From the NCBI GenBank assembly GCA_946407765.1, contig CAMJPD010000007.1:1-38485 (forward strand): a DNA stretch of 38,485 nt, given 5' to 3'. The notes under the pieces are model-generated. The model saw only the letters and a program-made list of their open reading frames with translations, searched no databases and had not been told where the DNA came from. Position numbers and translations under genes: made by a program. This stretch comes from an uncultured Lachnospiraceae bacterium. Lineage in GTDB: Bacteria > Bacillota > Clostridia > Lachnospirales > Lachnospiraceae. Position 1 is the first letter of the stretch. Each line of letters starts with the position of its first letter. Shown here piece after piece: positions 24,834 to 33,412 of this stretch.

Positions 24834-25809
24834 TTTTTTTATCCTTAAATACTTTTTTATCTAAGCCAAAAGAAACAGTTATTACATATTTATCAATTAA
24901 TGGTGTAATCATATTTCCTAATAATATAGAGTAAGATGTACCTTCTGCTGATGCTCCATAAAGTCTAAATATTCCGTTCATTATTCCAATGAATGCCGCA
25001 TAAATCATCTGACCAGCAGGTGCCTTCGGGGAAGTTACATAATCTGTAGCCATAAAGAATGCTCCAAAAAGCAATCCACCTGACAGTAAGTGTCCTACTA
25101 CGTAATTAAAATTATTTCTCTCTGGACTAAATATAATCATGAATAAAATAAAACTTAATATGTAAACTCCTGGAATTCTAAGTGTAATAATTTTTTTTGC
25201 AAGTAAATAAATTGCGCCAACTAATATTGCAATTGCAGAAACTTCACCTATTGCTCCAGGAATTTTTCCAGTAAAGCAAGCAGCTAAATCAAAATATTCT
25301 TTATTTACAGCCATCATAGCATTTTGTTCCTTGAGCATACCTCGTGCTATCTCTAAAGGTGTTGCTGTGGCAACAGCATCGAGAGTCCATGTAGTCATTG
25401 CTTTCGTAAACGAAATAGTCATAAAACATCTTGCTGCAAGAGCTGGATTCATAAAATTTTGTCCAAGCCCTCCATATAGACCCTTAACTATTACAATTGC
25501 AAATACATTTCCTACAACAAGCATCCATATTGGAATCGATACAGGCACATTAAGTGCAATTATCATTCCAGTCACTGCCGCAGAAAAATCTGAAACTAAA
25601 ATTTTCCTTCCTAATACTTTTTGAAATACAGCTTCAGATATAACTGCTGACAAAACAGATACTAAAATTACTAGCAATACTCTTATACCAAAATGCCATA
25701 TACCATAGGCACACATTGGTATCATTGCTATGAGTACATCAAGCATTATATTTTGTGTTGTTATATTATCTCTTACATGAGGCGAGACGCTTACATTTAG
25801 CTTTTCCAT
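24826..25809 (-). CDS. rnfD: Rnf complex membrane flavoprotein subunit RnfD
   Basis: 327 residues, about nine membrane segments. Family features: LNVSVSPHVRDNITTQNIMLDVLIAMIP at the start, GLGQNFMNPALAARCFM and the flavinylation motif LDAVATATPLE, in which T150 is the expected covalent FMN site; then SGGLLFGAFFMATDYVTSPKAPAGQMIYAAFIG. Conducts electrons and forms part of the ion-translocating core (Na+ or H+; the sequence alone does not decide). TAATG overlap with rnfC. Confidence 0.97.
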   Translation of the reverse strand: MEKLNVSVSPHVRDNITTQNIMLDVLIAMIPMCAYGIWHFGIRVLLVILVSVLSAVISEAVFQKVLGRKILVSDFSAAVTGMIIALNVPVSIPIWMLVVGNVFAIVIVKGLYGGLGQNFMNPALAARCFMTISFTKAMTTWTLDAVATATPLEIARGMLKEQNAMMAVNKEYFDLAACFTGKIPGAIGEVSAIAILVGAIYLLAKKIITLRIPGVYILSFILFMIIFSPERNNFNYVVGHLLSGGLLFGAFFMATDYVTSPKAPAGQMIYAAFIGIMNGIFRLYGASAEGTSYSILLGNMITPLIDKYVITVSFGLDKKVFKDKKSE

Positions 25810-27152
25810 TATTTGCCTGCCTCCTTTGCTTTGAGATATTCTGAAGTTTTCTTCTTCATCATTTTAAAATTCTGTGTAAGAGGTCTTTTTGCAGGACACA
25901 CATATGTGCAACATCCACACTCTATGCACTCTAGGCCATTCAATCTATTATACTCTTCATATTGAAGTGAAAGCGCACACTTCATCATAGACATAGGCAT
26001 GAGATTAATTGGACAGACATCCATGCATCTTTTACAATTTATGCAAGGAGTTGTTTCATATATATCTTCATCATCTTCTATGAATGCTAGTAGTGCATTA
26101 GACTTTTTTGAAAATGGAACATCTAAATCAGCAACTGCAGTTCCCATCATTGTTCCACCATTTATTATTTTTTTAGGTGTTGCAATAAAAGGACATGTTT
26201 CATTTATAAAAGTTAAGTAATTCATTCCGCAAGGAACATAGTAATTTCCTGGCTTTAAAAAAGCATCTCCTGAACAAGTTATTACTCTTCCAAGAAGTGG
26301 AATTCTTCTCACAACCGCGTCATAAATTGCAACAACTGTTCCCACATTATCTACTATTACATTAACTTCTGATGGAAGTTTTTTAGAATTTACTTTTCTT
26401 TTTGTAACTGCATAGATTAATTGTCTCTCGCCACCTTGTGGATACTTAGTTTTTAATGTAACTATAGAAATTTTTTCTTCATTGGCAGTAAGTTCTGCTA
26501 GGCTTTTTATAGCACTTGGCTTATTATCTTCTATGCATATTTTTATTACTGCATTAGGAAAAACCTTTTGTAATATTTTACACCCGCATATAAGAGAATC
26601 CTTAGATTCAATCATATCTCTATAGTCACTTGTAAGATATGGCTCACATTCTGCACCGTTTATAAGAACTGTGTCTATTTCTTCGAAATTTTTTGGATTT
26701 AATTTTATGTGAGTAGGGAATGCAGCTCCGCCAAGGCCAACTATGCCTGCATCCTTTACTATTTCTATAATTTTATCTCTTGTATATTCTTTCCAAGCAT
26801 CATCACTTATTGCTTTATCTGGTCCCCATTTTTCATCCCAAGTATCTAAATTATCATTTTCAATTACTATACATGTTGATTTTGTTCCTTGTATTGAAAA
26901 TCTATCTTCAATTGATTTAACTTTTCCTGAAACACTAGATAAAATGTTGGCAGATATAAAACCACTAGGCTCTGCAATGATTTGTCCCTTTTTTACTACA
27001 TCTCCAACATTTACGCAGACTGTAGCTGGGGCACCTATATGTTGATCCACAGCAAATACCATCTCACCCTTAGGCGAAACGTTAATTACTGCCTTATCTT
27101 CCGTAATATCTTTACCTTCAAAAGGGTGAACACCACCCCTAAAAGTATACAT
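25809..27152 (-). CDS. rnfC: Rnf complex NADH-binding subunit RnfC
   Basis: 447 residues. N-terminal domain FRGGVHPFEGKDITEDKAVI, Complex I 51-kDa-like FMN/NADH-binding domain with GIVGLGGAAFPTHIK and INGAECEPYLTSDYRDM, SLBB-like stretch after residue 260, and two [4Fe-4S] motifs C370-C373-C376-C380 and C409-C412-C415-C419. Accepts or donates electrons at the NAD+ side of the complex on the cytoplasmic face. First gene of the rnf operon, preceded by a promoter and a GGGGG ribosome binding site. Gene order C-D-G-E-A-B is standard for clostridia and acetogens. Confidence 0.98.
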   Translation of the reverse strand: MYTFRGGVHPFEGKDITEDKAVINVSPKGEMVFAVDQHIGAPATVCVNVGDVVKKGQIIAEPSGFISANILSSVSGKVKSIEDRFSIQGTKSTCIVIENDNLDTWDEKWGPDKAISDDAWKEYTRDKIIEIVKDAGIVGLGGAAFPTHIKLNPKNFEEIDTVLINGAECEPYLTSDYRDMIESKDSLICGCKILQKVFPNAVIKICIEDNKPSAIKSLAELTANEEKISIVTLKTKYPQGGERQLIYAVTKRKVNSKKLPSEVNVIVDNVGTVVAIYDAVVRRIPLLGRVITCSGDAFLKPGNYYVPCGMNYLTFINETCPFIATPKKIINGGTMMGTAVADLDVPFSKKSNALLAFIEDDEDIYETTPCINCKRCMDVCPINLMPMSMMKCALSLQYEEYNRLNGLECIECGCCTYVCPAKRPLTQNFKMMKKKTSEYLKAKEAGK

Positions 27153-27179
27153 TTATGTTCCCCCTTAGGTCTTTAATAA

Positions 27180-27208
27180 ATATTATCATATACAAACATC
27201 CTATTCAA
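27180..27208 (-). promoter_or_regulatory. Probable promoter of the rnf operon
   Basis: Minus-strand TTGAAT (plus 27203-27208), 17-nt spacer, TAATAT (plus 27180-27185), about 27 nt upstream of rnfC. Moderate match; no Rex palindrome seen. It lies just downstream of the giant gene's terminator, so rnf transcription starts independently. Confidence 0.55.
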
Positions 27209-27228
27209 GAAACCCTAATCATCCTAAG

Positions 27229-27256
27229 AAAAAAAGGAGATTATCTCATCTCCTTT
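27229..27256 (-). terminator. Rho-independent terminator of the giant surface protein gene
   Basis: Stem GGAGAT/ATCTCC (plus 27236-27241 and 27248-27253, extendable by AAA/TTT) followed on the minus strand by seven T residues (A's at 27229-27235). It begins a few bases after the stop codon at 27261. Confidence 0.92.
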
Positions 27257-27260
27257 AATT

Positions 27261-30200
27261 TTAATTCATTGCTGCTAATCTTGAATATAATTCTAAATTT
27301 TGTGCTGTCTGACTGATATGTTCTGATGGATTTATTCCTTGCGATTGCTCAACTATTATTTTCGAAATTTTTGTAAGAACTTCTGATCCATTGAGTGAAT
27401 CTAATTCATGAGTTGTTTCATTGAAGTGGCACGGTATACCATAAACATAAGTCCAACCTTGTTGCGCCGCACCGTATCCGCCACCTGATGATTCATTAAA
27501 ATAGAAAAGACTTGTTCCTATTTTCTTCCATCCAACTTGCATTATTCCTGCAAAATCGAAAAGATATAATTGTCTAACACCATTACTATTAATATAATTC
27601 CATCCTGTTGCAACTCCGCCACCTTGTTTTGCAAATGCCCATGTATTACTATCAGCATTATAATTCCATGTGCCTTTTACTTCTTTTACATTTCTATTTG
27701 GAAGAGTTGTTATTCCTATAACTTGAGTTGAAATATTATTATTTACTGTGGTTGAATTAGGAATATAAGTTTTGCTCGCTTCAACTGCTGCCGCAAGTGC
27801 CGCTGCTTCTTGTGCTGCCTGTATCGCTGCAGCTTCTTGTGCTGCTTGTATTGCTGCAGCTTCTTGTGCTGCTTTTAATTGAGCTTCTTGTGTTGCTCTT
27901 AACTGAGCTGCAGCTGCTTGTTGATTTGCTGCTGCTTGCATTGCTGCAACAGCTTGTGCTTCAAACTCAGCTCTATTTACTGCAGCCTGTGCTAATGCTT
28001 GATTTGGTAATACTTCTCCTACTACCTGACCAGGTGCACTAGACATATTTTGCTGAACATTGTATGAATTGAGTGTATATATATTAGATGCATCTGTAGC
28101 ATTTCCGCCCATTGATACTATTGCAAGATATAATTGTGCTGCAGCTTTTTCTTCTTCTGACATTATTCCTTGTGATGCAGCTTCTTGTGGAGTAAGTACA
28201 TTATCTAGCACGCCAGTAAAATCATTAAAGTGATAAATCATTCCATCATCAAGAGTATGCCATCCTAAATAAGCCTTACCAATATTTCTATCAGATTTTT
28301 CATAACAATAATATAATGCACCACCTTCTGATATCCAACCTGTTCTCATAAGTCCAGTTGATCTATCAAAGAAGTACCAATTGTCATAACCATCTGCATA
28401 TATCTTAGCCCATCCATAAGCATAAACAACATTTCCGTTAGCACCTGTTGTATATGCCTTGTATGTATTAGTAATTGGATCATATAACAATGTATATAAT
28501 GTTACAGGGGCAGGCGTTCCAAGCTGTACGGTGCCGCCACCGCCGCCGCCTCCGCCGCCACCGCCGCCACCGCCGCCACCGCCACCACCACCGCCGCCGC
28601 CGCCACCGCCACCGCCGTTATATTTCCAGTTAGCGTAAATAGTTGTATCTGATGTAAAATCACAAGCTTTTACACATGCACCCATGGCATTAAAATATTG
28701 TGCTCCGCCATTTGGAAGTAAGTTATAGCCTGTGAATGTATAGCTAAATCTTGATGGTATATATGCTGAAACAGATGGCATCATCTCGCCAACAACTGCG
28801 TCAATTGTTGGAGGTGTTGCCACAATTGTTCCATTATTGTAATTAAGTGTAACTTTAATAGATTTGCCTATCCATCTTGCATATAATGTTAGATCATATG
28901 CAACGTCATATGTCGTAACAAGTTTTGTTAAATTTGCATCATAATATTGAACGCCGCCACTTGATTCCTCAGTATTATAAAATCCTCCGAAAGTATATCC
29001 TGCTCTTGTTGGAGCTTCATATAAATTAGGGAGTGTATCTCCATAATATAAACTAGCCTCACTTGGAGAACATGCAGAGCCACCATTACCATTAAACGAA
29101 AGCTTATATGCTCTCTGTTCCCACTCAGCATATAATGTAACTACAGGTTTTGTTAAGTCCACATTATTAAGTGTTGCATCACTTACAGTTGCACAATCTG
29201 CAAATACAACAGGACTTGCACCATATGATAACTTCCATCCCTTAAATGCATGATTTACTTTTACAAATTGATTTGGTGGCAAAGTTAATTCTGTTGTATA
29301 TTCCTTCATAACATCTGCCATAGTTCCTGTTGCATCAGGGTCATCAGAATCAAATGATACTCTATACTTTTCTAATTTCCATATAGCTTGAAGAGATAAA
29401 TCTTCAGTCATTGTAAATGTATAACCTTGCTCATATTTATCTCCAGAACCATCTGGCATAATATTCCATTCTACGAAATCATATCCGTGTCTTGTAAATC
29501 CAATACTTGGATCACCTGCACCCTTAATTGTAACTGTTGTTCCTATTTCATATTTTTCTGTTATTCTCTGATCTACATCATGATTAGAATTATAATAAAG
29601 ATAAACATCAGTAAAGCTTCCTATTTCTGCTTCGCTTGTAGATGCTTTTATGATGCTATATAATGTATCATCTGATGCAAAATATTTTGCTGGATCTTCA
29701 TCGGTATGATAAGTTGCAAATCCTTCTGTAAATATTGCCCTTCCATCAGCAGATGCTACACCAATTTTTGCTGTATTAGTTAATTTATCCTTTAATTTAA
29801 GACTTAAATCTGAATCTAGATATATATTGCTTGCTACAGAATTAGCTGTGTTGTTACGTACAGTAACATTTCCTTCTATATTAAATGTTCCTGCTTGATA
29901 ATATATTCCGCCGCCTCTTTTTGATTGAGCAGTATTATCTATAATATATCCACCCTTAAAATTAAATGTACCACCATTTAATAAAACACCGGCACCATTT
30001 TTTGCAGTATTAGATCTGATGCGGCCATCATGCATAGAGAAGTTTCTTGCTTCCATACAATATACACCACCGCCACCAGTATCACCTGTTGCAGTATTTC
30101 CTTCTATAACTCCACCGAGCATATTAAATGAACCCGCACACCATACACCTGCACCATATGATGCAGTATTATTTTTTATATTTCCTGAATACAGATAAAG

Positions 30201-33200
30201 TTCACCATCATTATAAACTGTAATACCACTTCCTATCGCACCATTAGAGTGAGTAATAGCACCGGCAGCAGTTTGAGTTGAATCCATAATTATAAGCTTA
30301 CCATTTATAACTCTAATTGCTTCCATATTTCTTGTCATAGTTAAGTTATATCCTGCAAGGTCAAGTGTAAGAAGTCTTCCTTCGGCATTTAATGTAAGTG
30401 TACTATCTGTAGTATCTGCTATTAAATCATTGGTAAGTGTTACTGACACATCATCAGTTGACGCACTAGTTAGATTTGCAAATATTGTTTGCAGTGCTGC
30501 CCAATCTACTGGCGATGTTTGATTTGGAATTAAACTTGCTTCACCATTTGTTGTTGTTACACCAAAGTCTGTGCTATCTGAATCAAAATATAAGAATGCT
30601 TCACTACCAGCTCCCATCACTGTTTCAAAATTAGATGTTATATTGCCTGCTTCAAATATGAAGTCACCATTAGTATCTAGGCCTACTCCCATTCTTACTG
30701 AAGTTGTAAGTGGACCTGTGAGAGTTACACCACTTGCTGTTTTTAAATATACATTACTTGGAGCTTTTGATCCGTCATCTTTTAAATATGTGTTGCCACC
30801 AATTATAATATTTCCTTCTACATTAAGTTCACTAGCCCAAATTCCACCACCTTGTGGATGGTTTGAAGATGGACCTGCTGCATTATTGCCGCTTACATAA
30901 CCGCCTCTTAAATTAACAGTTGCTCCTGGCTCTGCATAAATTCCTCCGCCTTGAAGACCATAATTAAAGTGAATACCGCCTCCATTTAAATTGAATGTGG
31001 CAGATGCTGATACATGTACACCGCCGCCAAGAAGAGTATCATTATATAATGAATCATCGCCACCATTTGCAAATATCATACCGTCATTCATAGTAAATTC
31101 TGTATCTGGGTGGAGATATACACCGCCTCCATAATTGGCCCAAATTTCACCGCTTTCAAGGGTCAATTTACATCCTGCACCTTCTACCACAATACCATAT
31201 CCAAGAGTTGTTTCATCTTCATGGGTTATTGATCCAGTAGTTGAAGAATCTCTAATTACAAGATTTCCGTCTAAAACTCTTATACAAGGGTGCTCTAATC
31301 CGTCATCCTTATTCATCTTTATGTCATAACCAGATAGGTCAATAGTTAATGTTTTTCCATTAGAATTGGTAAGAGTAAGTGTATCATCAGATGAACCTGG
31401 AGATATGCTAGCTGCAAGAACAACTATTTTATCTTCTGTAAGATCTTGCATTTCACCCTGTAACTGGCTCCAGTTGCTTATTGTAGTTAGTGGAACTATT
31501 TCTCCTTCATCAAAATCAGAATTTCTAAGTGTACATGTTGAGTTATCAGATGAGAAATAAGTTGTTATATTTTCTCCTGGATGATAATCTGGGAAATCTA
31601 CTGTAAATTCAAATGTTCTATTTTCTTCATATGCAACTCCAATTGGAGTAGTATTTTGAAGTTTATTTTCTATGTAAAGTTGTCTACCTGAATATATATG
31701 TATGTTTGATGCCCCGCCCATTGAAGTGTTAGAATTTATTTCTATTGCTCCTGATAAATATATACGTCCTGAATGGTAATAAATACCAGCACCTTTATTG
31801 GATGAAGTGTTTCCTATAATACTTCCACCTTTCAACTTAAATGTTCCGCCATCAAAATAAATTCCACCACCATCTGTAGCTGCATTTCTTCTTATTATTC
31901 CACCATTCATCACAAAGTCTACACCATTGAACATGTAAACACCACCACCACCTACTGTACCAATATTATCCATGATTATGCCATCATTCATTACAAAGTA
32001 GCCATTATTTACAAGTACACCAGCACCTCTTTCTGTTCTATTATTTAAAATTTTTCCGCCGTCCATTATAAATGTTCCGCCAGTTACATTTATTGCTCTA
32101 CCTAAATTAATATCACTATCAGAGTGCTGAAGGCTTCCAGTTTTTGTTAAAGACGAATCTTTAAGAACAAAAGTTCCATTCTTTATATTCAAGATATCAC
32201 CAATTTTGTTCATTGTAATTGATCTACCTGCAAGATCAAGCGTTACAGTGATACCTGCCGCATCAAATTCAAAAGTTGTATCTGTAGATGTTGGTGCAAT
32301 ATCTGCTGAAAGTTTTATATCTGTATCTTCGCTTACATTTCTAAGAACAGATGCTAGTGCTGCCCATGTTGTTATATTAGAACTAGTTGCTGAAAGTCTT
32401 GGTTTTATAGTTTTTACTTCACGTACTTCTTCTGTTTCAGATTCAGTTGCCATAGCAATAACAGTATCTACTTCAATAATAGATTCTGTTGCAATTTGAA
32501 TTTCTTCATAATTAGTTTCTGCTGTTAAATCTTCTTCATCTATTTCAGATTTACTTGCTACATTATAATCTAATTCAATACTTTCTGTGCTTTCTGATTG
32601 AACTGATTCTGTATTTTCTAATTGAGCTGATTCAGATGATTCAGATTGTTCTGTTGTCTCGCTGTCAAGAGACTCTTCTTCTGTTAATTCTGCAGTTTCT
32701 AAAGTTTCATCTATATTTTGATTTTCTATTTCTTCACTGCTTTCTGTTACATCTTCTGTGGTATCTAAGACTTCATTATCCTTATCTACTATCTCGCCAT
32801 CTATTATTTCTACTTCTTGTTCTATGTCTTCTTCTGAATCCTGTGAACTATCTTCTTCATTCATCGATTCATTATTAATTTCATCATCTTCTTCTGATTC
32901 GTTTACTTCTTCATCTTCAGTAATATCATCATCTTCTTTAATATAATCATTTTCATCTTCTGGTTCTTCTACTTCTTGTGACTCTTCTTCCTCGTCTTCT
33001 TCTGTATCTTCAATATTTTCTGTAGTTTCTATTTCTTCTGACTTATCTTCTATACTAGTTTCAGCACTTAACTCTTCTTCAAAAAACTTATCTTCTATTT
33101 CACCTAAGTCCTTAGAAGCATTTGTCATATTTTCTTTAGTTTCTTTAACTTCATTTGCAAGACTTATAGAATAATTATTTGAAAGCAAATTAAAAAACAT

Positions 33201-33254
33201 AGCACTTATTAAAAATGCTACGATGATGCGTTTATTTTTTAGGCAAAATTTAAT
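27261..33254 (-). CDS. Giant secreted surface protein: three beta-helix domains, InlB-type repeats, Gly28 linker, cell wall-binding repeats
   Basis: About 1,997 residues if started at ATT 33252-33254; a standard ATG start exists only at 33198-33200 (1,979 residues; positions below use that). The upstream frame supplies a proper signal peptide (KFCLKNKRIIVAFLISAMFF, cleavage near SLA-NE) and lies 10 nt after GGAGG, while the ATG has no ribosome binding site. Then: acidic Ser/Glu-rich region (about 25-255); three similar 300-residue right-handed beta-helix domains (about 268-560, 577-880, 897-1190) rich in GGTFxMxGGxIxxN turns; four InlB/Listeria-Bacteroides-type repeats (about 1200-1525); 28 glycines (1529-1556); choline/glucan-binding-type repeats with GW and YYF motifs (about 1575-1660 and 1837-1927) around an Ala/Gln-rich stretch. 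No LPXTG. Probably a wall-bound adhesin; ligand unknown. Confidence 0.85.
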   Translation of the reverse strand: MKFCLKNKRIIVAFLISAMFFNLLSNNYSISLANEVKETKENMTNASKDLGEIEDKFFEEELSAETSIEDKSEEIETTENIEDTEEDEEEESQEVEEPEDENDYIKEDDDITEDEEVNESEEDDEINNESMNEEDSSQDSEEDIEQEVEIIDGEIVDKDNEVLDTTEDVTESSEEIENQNIDETLETAELTEEESLDSETTEQSESSESAQLENTESVQSESTESIELDYNVASKSEIDEEDLTAETNYEEIQIATESIIEVDTVIAMATESETEEVREVKTIKPRLSATSSNITTWAALASVLRNVSEDTDIKLSADIAPTSTDTTFEFDAAGITVTLDLAGRSITMNKIGDILNIKNGTFVLKDSSLTKTGSLQHSDSDINLGRAINVTGGTFIMDGGKILNNRTERGAGVLVNNGYFVMNDGIIMDNIGTVGGGGVYMFNGVDFVMNGGIIRRNAATDGGGIYFDGGTFKLKGGSIIGNTSSNKGAGIYYHSGRIYLSGAIEINSNTSMGGASNIHIYSGRQLYIENKLQNTTPIGVAYEENRTFEFTVDFPDYHPGENITTYFSSDNSTCTLRNSDFDEGEIVPLTTISNWSQLQGEMQDLTEDKIVVLAASISPGSSDDTLTLTNSNGKTLTIDLSGYDIKMNKDDGLEHPCIRVLDGNLVIRDSSTTGSITHEDETTLGYGIVVEGAGCKLTLESGEIWANYGGGVYLHPDTEFTMNDGMIFANGGDDSLYNDTLLGGGVHVSASATFNLNGGGIHFNYGLQGGGIYAEPGATVNLRGGYVSGNNAAGPSSNHPQGGGIWASELNVEGNIIIGGNTYLKDDGSKAPSNVYLKTASGVTLTGPLTTSVRMGVGLDTNGDFIFEAGNITSNFETVMGAGSEAFLYFDSDSTDFGVTTTNGEASLIPNQTSPVDWAALQTIFANLTSASTDDVSVTLTNDLIADTTDSTLTLNAEGRLLTLDLAGYNLTMTRNMEAIRVINGKLIIMDSTQTAAGAITHSNGAIGSGITVYNDGELYLYSGNIKNNTASYGAGVWCAGSFNMLGGVIEGNTATGDTGGGGVYCMEARNFSMHDGRIRSNTAKNGAGVLLNGGTFNFKGGYIIDNTAQSKRGGGIYYQAGTFNIEGNVTVRNNTANSVASNIYLDSDLSLKLKDKLTNTAKIGVASADGRAIFTEGFATYHTDEDPAKYFASDDTLYSIIKASTSEAEIGSFTDVYLYYNSNHDVDQRITEKYEIGTTVTIKGAGDPSIGFTRHGYDFVEWNIMPDGSGDKYEQGYTFTMTEDLSLQAIWKLEKYRVSFDSDDPDATGTMADVMKEYTTELTLPPNQFVKVNHAFKGWKLSYGASPVVFADCATVSDATLNNVDLTKPVVTLYAEWEQRAYKLSFNGNGGSACSPSEASLYYGDTLPNLYEAPTRAGYTFGGFYNTEESSGGVQYYDANLTKLVTTYDVAYDLTLYARWIGKSIKVTLNYNNGTIVATPPTIDAVVGEMMPSVSAYIPSRFSYTFTGYNLLPNGGAQYFNAMGACVKACDFTSDTTIYANWKYNGGGGGGGGGGGGGGGGGGGGGGGGGGGGTVQLGTPAPVTLYTLLYDPITNTYKAYTTGANGNVVYAYGWAKIYADGYDNWYFFDRSTGLMRTGWISEGGALYYCYEKSDRNIGKAYLGWHTLDDGMIYHFNDFTGVLDNVLTPQEAASQGIMSEEEKAAAQLYLAIVSMGGNATDASNIYTLNSYNVQQNMSSAPGQVVGEVLPNQALAQAAVNRAEFEAQAVAAMQAAANQQAAAAQLRATQEAQLKAAQEAAAIQAAQEAAAIQAAQEAAALAAAVEASKTYIPNSTTVNNNISTQVIGITTLPNRNVKEVKGTWNYNADSNTWAFAKQGGGVATGWNYINSNGVRQLYLFDFAGIMQVGWKKIGTSLFYFNESSGGGYGAAQQGWTYVYGIPCHFNETTHELDSLNGSEVLTKISKIIVEQSQGINPSEHISQTAQNLELYSRLAAMN
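27792..27890 (-). repeat. 27-bp tandem repeat encoding a 9-residue Ala/Gln unit
   Basis: Within the giant gene, units of 27 bp encode QEAAAIQAA (seen as AAQEAAAIQAAQEAAAIQAAQ) nearly identically two to three times, with a degenerate copy on each side. The product should be a helical, coiled-coil-like spacer between the two cell wall-binding blocks. Near-identity at the DNA level implies recent expansion. Confidence 0.75.
28533..28616 (-). repeat. 28-codon polyglycine tract, GC-rich
   Basis: Twenty-eight consecutive Gly codons: 18 GGC, 9 GGT, 1 GGA. It forms a GC-rich island inside a strongly AT-rich gene and sits exactly between the InlB-type repeats and the first cell wall-binding block, so it acts as a flexible linker. 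Trinucleotide length changes would keep the frame. Confidence 0.97.
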
Positions 33255-33277
33255 AGTCTTCTATCCTCCGCCTTAAA

Positions 33278-33306
33278 CTAAACAAAATACACTTTTCTAA
33301 ACAAAA
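33278..33306 (-). repeat. Direct repeat in the leader of the giant gene
   Basis: CTAAACAAAA occurs at 33278-33287 and again at 33297-33306 (plus strand), 19 bp apart, just upstream of the ribosome binding site GGAGG (33265-33269). TAAACTAAAC at 33274-33283 is also repeated inverted as GTTTAGTTTA at 33406-33415. Operator or leader-RNA function is possible but unproved. Confidence 0.45.
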
Positions 33307-33347
33307 AGCGCACTGTTTATTTATTTTATCATAAAAACATATGCGCT
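33302..33347 (-). terminator. Long hairpin with T-tract downstream of the SGNH gene
   Basis: On the minus strand AGCGCA and TGCGCT (plus 33342-33347 and 33307-33312) enclose a 29-nt AT-rich loop that can pair internally (GTTT...AAAC), followed by five T residues. It may terminate the SGNH transcript or act as an attenuator for the giant gene. A second, AT-only hairpin precedes it (AAATCTTAA/TTAAGATTT at 33357-33380). No convincing -35/-10 pair for the giant gene is visible in this 140-nt gap. Confidence 0.4.
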
Positions 33348-33412
33348 CTTATATTAAAATCTTAAATTTTATTAAGATTTGAGAGTTTATCTAAATAGGA
33401 GTCATGTTTAGT

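Noticed and set aside
27797..28042. Plus-strand Leu-rich 81-codon frame that looks like a hydrophobic peptide
   Set aside because: It is the antisense reading of the Ala/Gln repeats in the giant gene; GCT/GCA/CAA repeats automatically give Leu-rich antisense translation.
28501..28620. Polyglycine tract as sequencing or assembly error
   Set aside because: The tract keeps the frame perfectly, mixes GGC, GGT and GGA codons irregularly and joins two well-formed domains, so it reads as genuine coding sequence, although its exact length should be confirmed.
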